Positions 14,796-15,093 of a DNA stretch of 15,093 bases are shown here, piece by piece (the first letter of the stretch is position 1; each line of letters opens with the position of its first letter). The translations under genes were made by a program, and so were the position numbers. The notes beneath the pieces were generated by a model, which did no database searches, was not told the origin of the DNA, and saw only the letters and a list, made by a program, of their open reading frames with translations. Source of the DNA: an uncultured Rikenellaceae bacterium (GTDB lineage Bacteria > Bacteroidota > Bacteroidia > Bacteroidales > UBA932); assembly GCA_937906485.1 (NCBI GenBank), contig CALCYB010000009.1, positions 1 through 15,093 on the forward strand. Direction: 5' to 3'.

Positions 14796-14848
14796 TATTT
14801 TTAATTTTTACATCAGCATAGTTGAATAAGGTGGGAAACGTGGTACCA

Positions 14849-15093
14849 TTATTCAGGGTCATCAACATCATCGTATATCTGGATATCTGCCAAAGCCAAT
14901 CCTGTCATCTCTGCAATTTGTTCAGGAGAGAAGCCCTTGGCGAGCATGTTTTGGATGATTAGTTTCCGTTCATTCATTTGGCCTTCTTTTCGTCCCCGTT
15001 CTTCAGCCGTCATTTCGATGTTGTGCCAGTCCAGTTCTGTTCTCATATCGTGTTCGTATTGTTCTCGTTTTTCTTCGTTGAAACGGGCGATCT
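14849..15093 (-). CDS. C-terminus of a PD-(D/E)XK (Rpn-type) nuclease/transposase, cut by window edge
   Basis: The frame is open to the right edge, so about 81 C-terminal residues are visible and the true start lies outside. The sequence IARFNEEKREQYEHDM, a charged stretch with EERGRKEGQMNERKL, and the tail MLAKGFSPEQIAEMTGLALADI are typical of the ends of Rpn/PD-(D/E)XK nuclease family transposases, which are abundant and often multicopy in Bacteroidales. The tail forms a small helix-turn-helix-like motif (FSPEQIAEMTGL). The nuclease core is not in the window, so activity cannot be judged. No terminator is evident between it and perR. Confidence 0.82.
   Translation of the reverse strand, partial: IARFNEEKREQYEHDMRTELDWHNIEMTAEERGRKEGQMNERKLIIQNMLAKGFSPEQIAEMTGLALADIQIYDDVDDPE

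Noticed and set aside
14787..14796. Perfect 10-base palindrome ATTTGCAAAT upstream of perR
   Set aside because: Short palindromes are expected in this AT-rich spacer; it overlaps the proposed -33 element and nothing links it to a known operator.

Overview
The window comes from a member of the Bacteroidetes, most likely Bacteroidales. This rests on several Bacteroidales-like proteins (HtpG with the FLRELVANAVDA version of the ATP-binding helix, rubrerythrin, a PerR-like regulator, PEGA and LPP20 proteins), on signal peptides ending in A-Q, and on promoters of the TAnnTTTG type with weak or absent Shine-Dalgarno sequences. The genus cannot be fixed from the sequence. No tRNA, rRNA, CRISPR array or complete insertion sequence is visible, and no stretch over 300 bases lacks a gene.

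Layout. Positions 1-1526 (+) hold the C-terminal three quarters or so of a type IA topoisomerase (TopB-like), with the catalytic tyrosine, an in-frame 12-base tandem repeat in a linker, and a C-terminal zinc ribbon. Positions 1616-2338 (+) encode a small outer-membrane beta-barrel protein that ends at a strong hairpin terminator. Positions 5472-2441 (-) form a three-gene unit with gaps of 8 and 12 bases: an M20 metallodipeptidase, an unrecognised helical protein, and a lipoprotein with Fn3-like modules. It starts at a good -33/-7 promoter that sits back to back with the promoter of the next unit.

Positions 5638-10582 (+) are the most distinctive part: a three-gene envelope cluster. It encodes an exported LPP20-domain protein with NTF2-like C-terminal modules, an 871-residue protein fusing about six PEGA-like repeats to an internally duplicated C-terminal beta-barrel, and a small lipoprotein. 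All three are exported, and together they suggest an uncharacterised outer-membrane assembly; its function is not evident from sequence.

Positions 13454-10587 (-) hold htpG, a nitroreductase-family gene 7 bases downstream, a 21-base tandem duplication over the nitroreductase stop codon, and a 55-codon ORF that looks like the tail of a LamG-type domain, possibly a gene remnant.

Positions 14744-13661 (-) are an oxidative-stress pair, perR followed by rubrerythrin. A Per-box-like operator lies in the perR promoter, three perfectly spaced 13-base repeats lie between the two genes, and a hairpin terminator follows rubrerythrin. The regulator keeps all five PerR sensing ligands but lacks three of the four structural-zinc cysteines. 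At the right edge (-) is the C-terminus of a PD-(D/E)XK (Rpn-type) nuclease/transposase.
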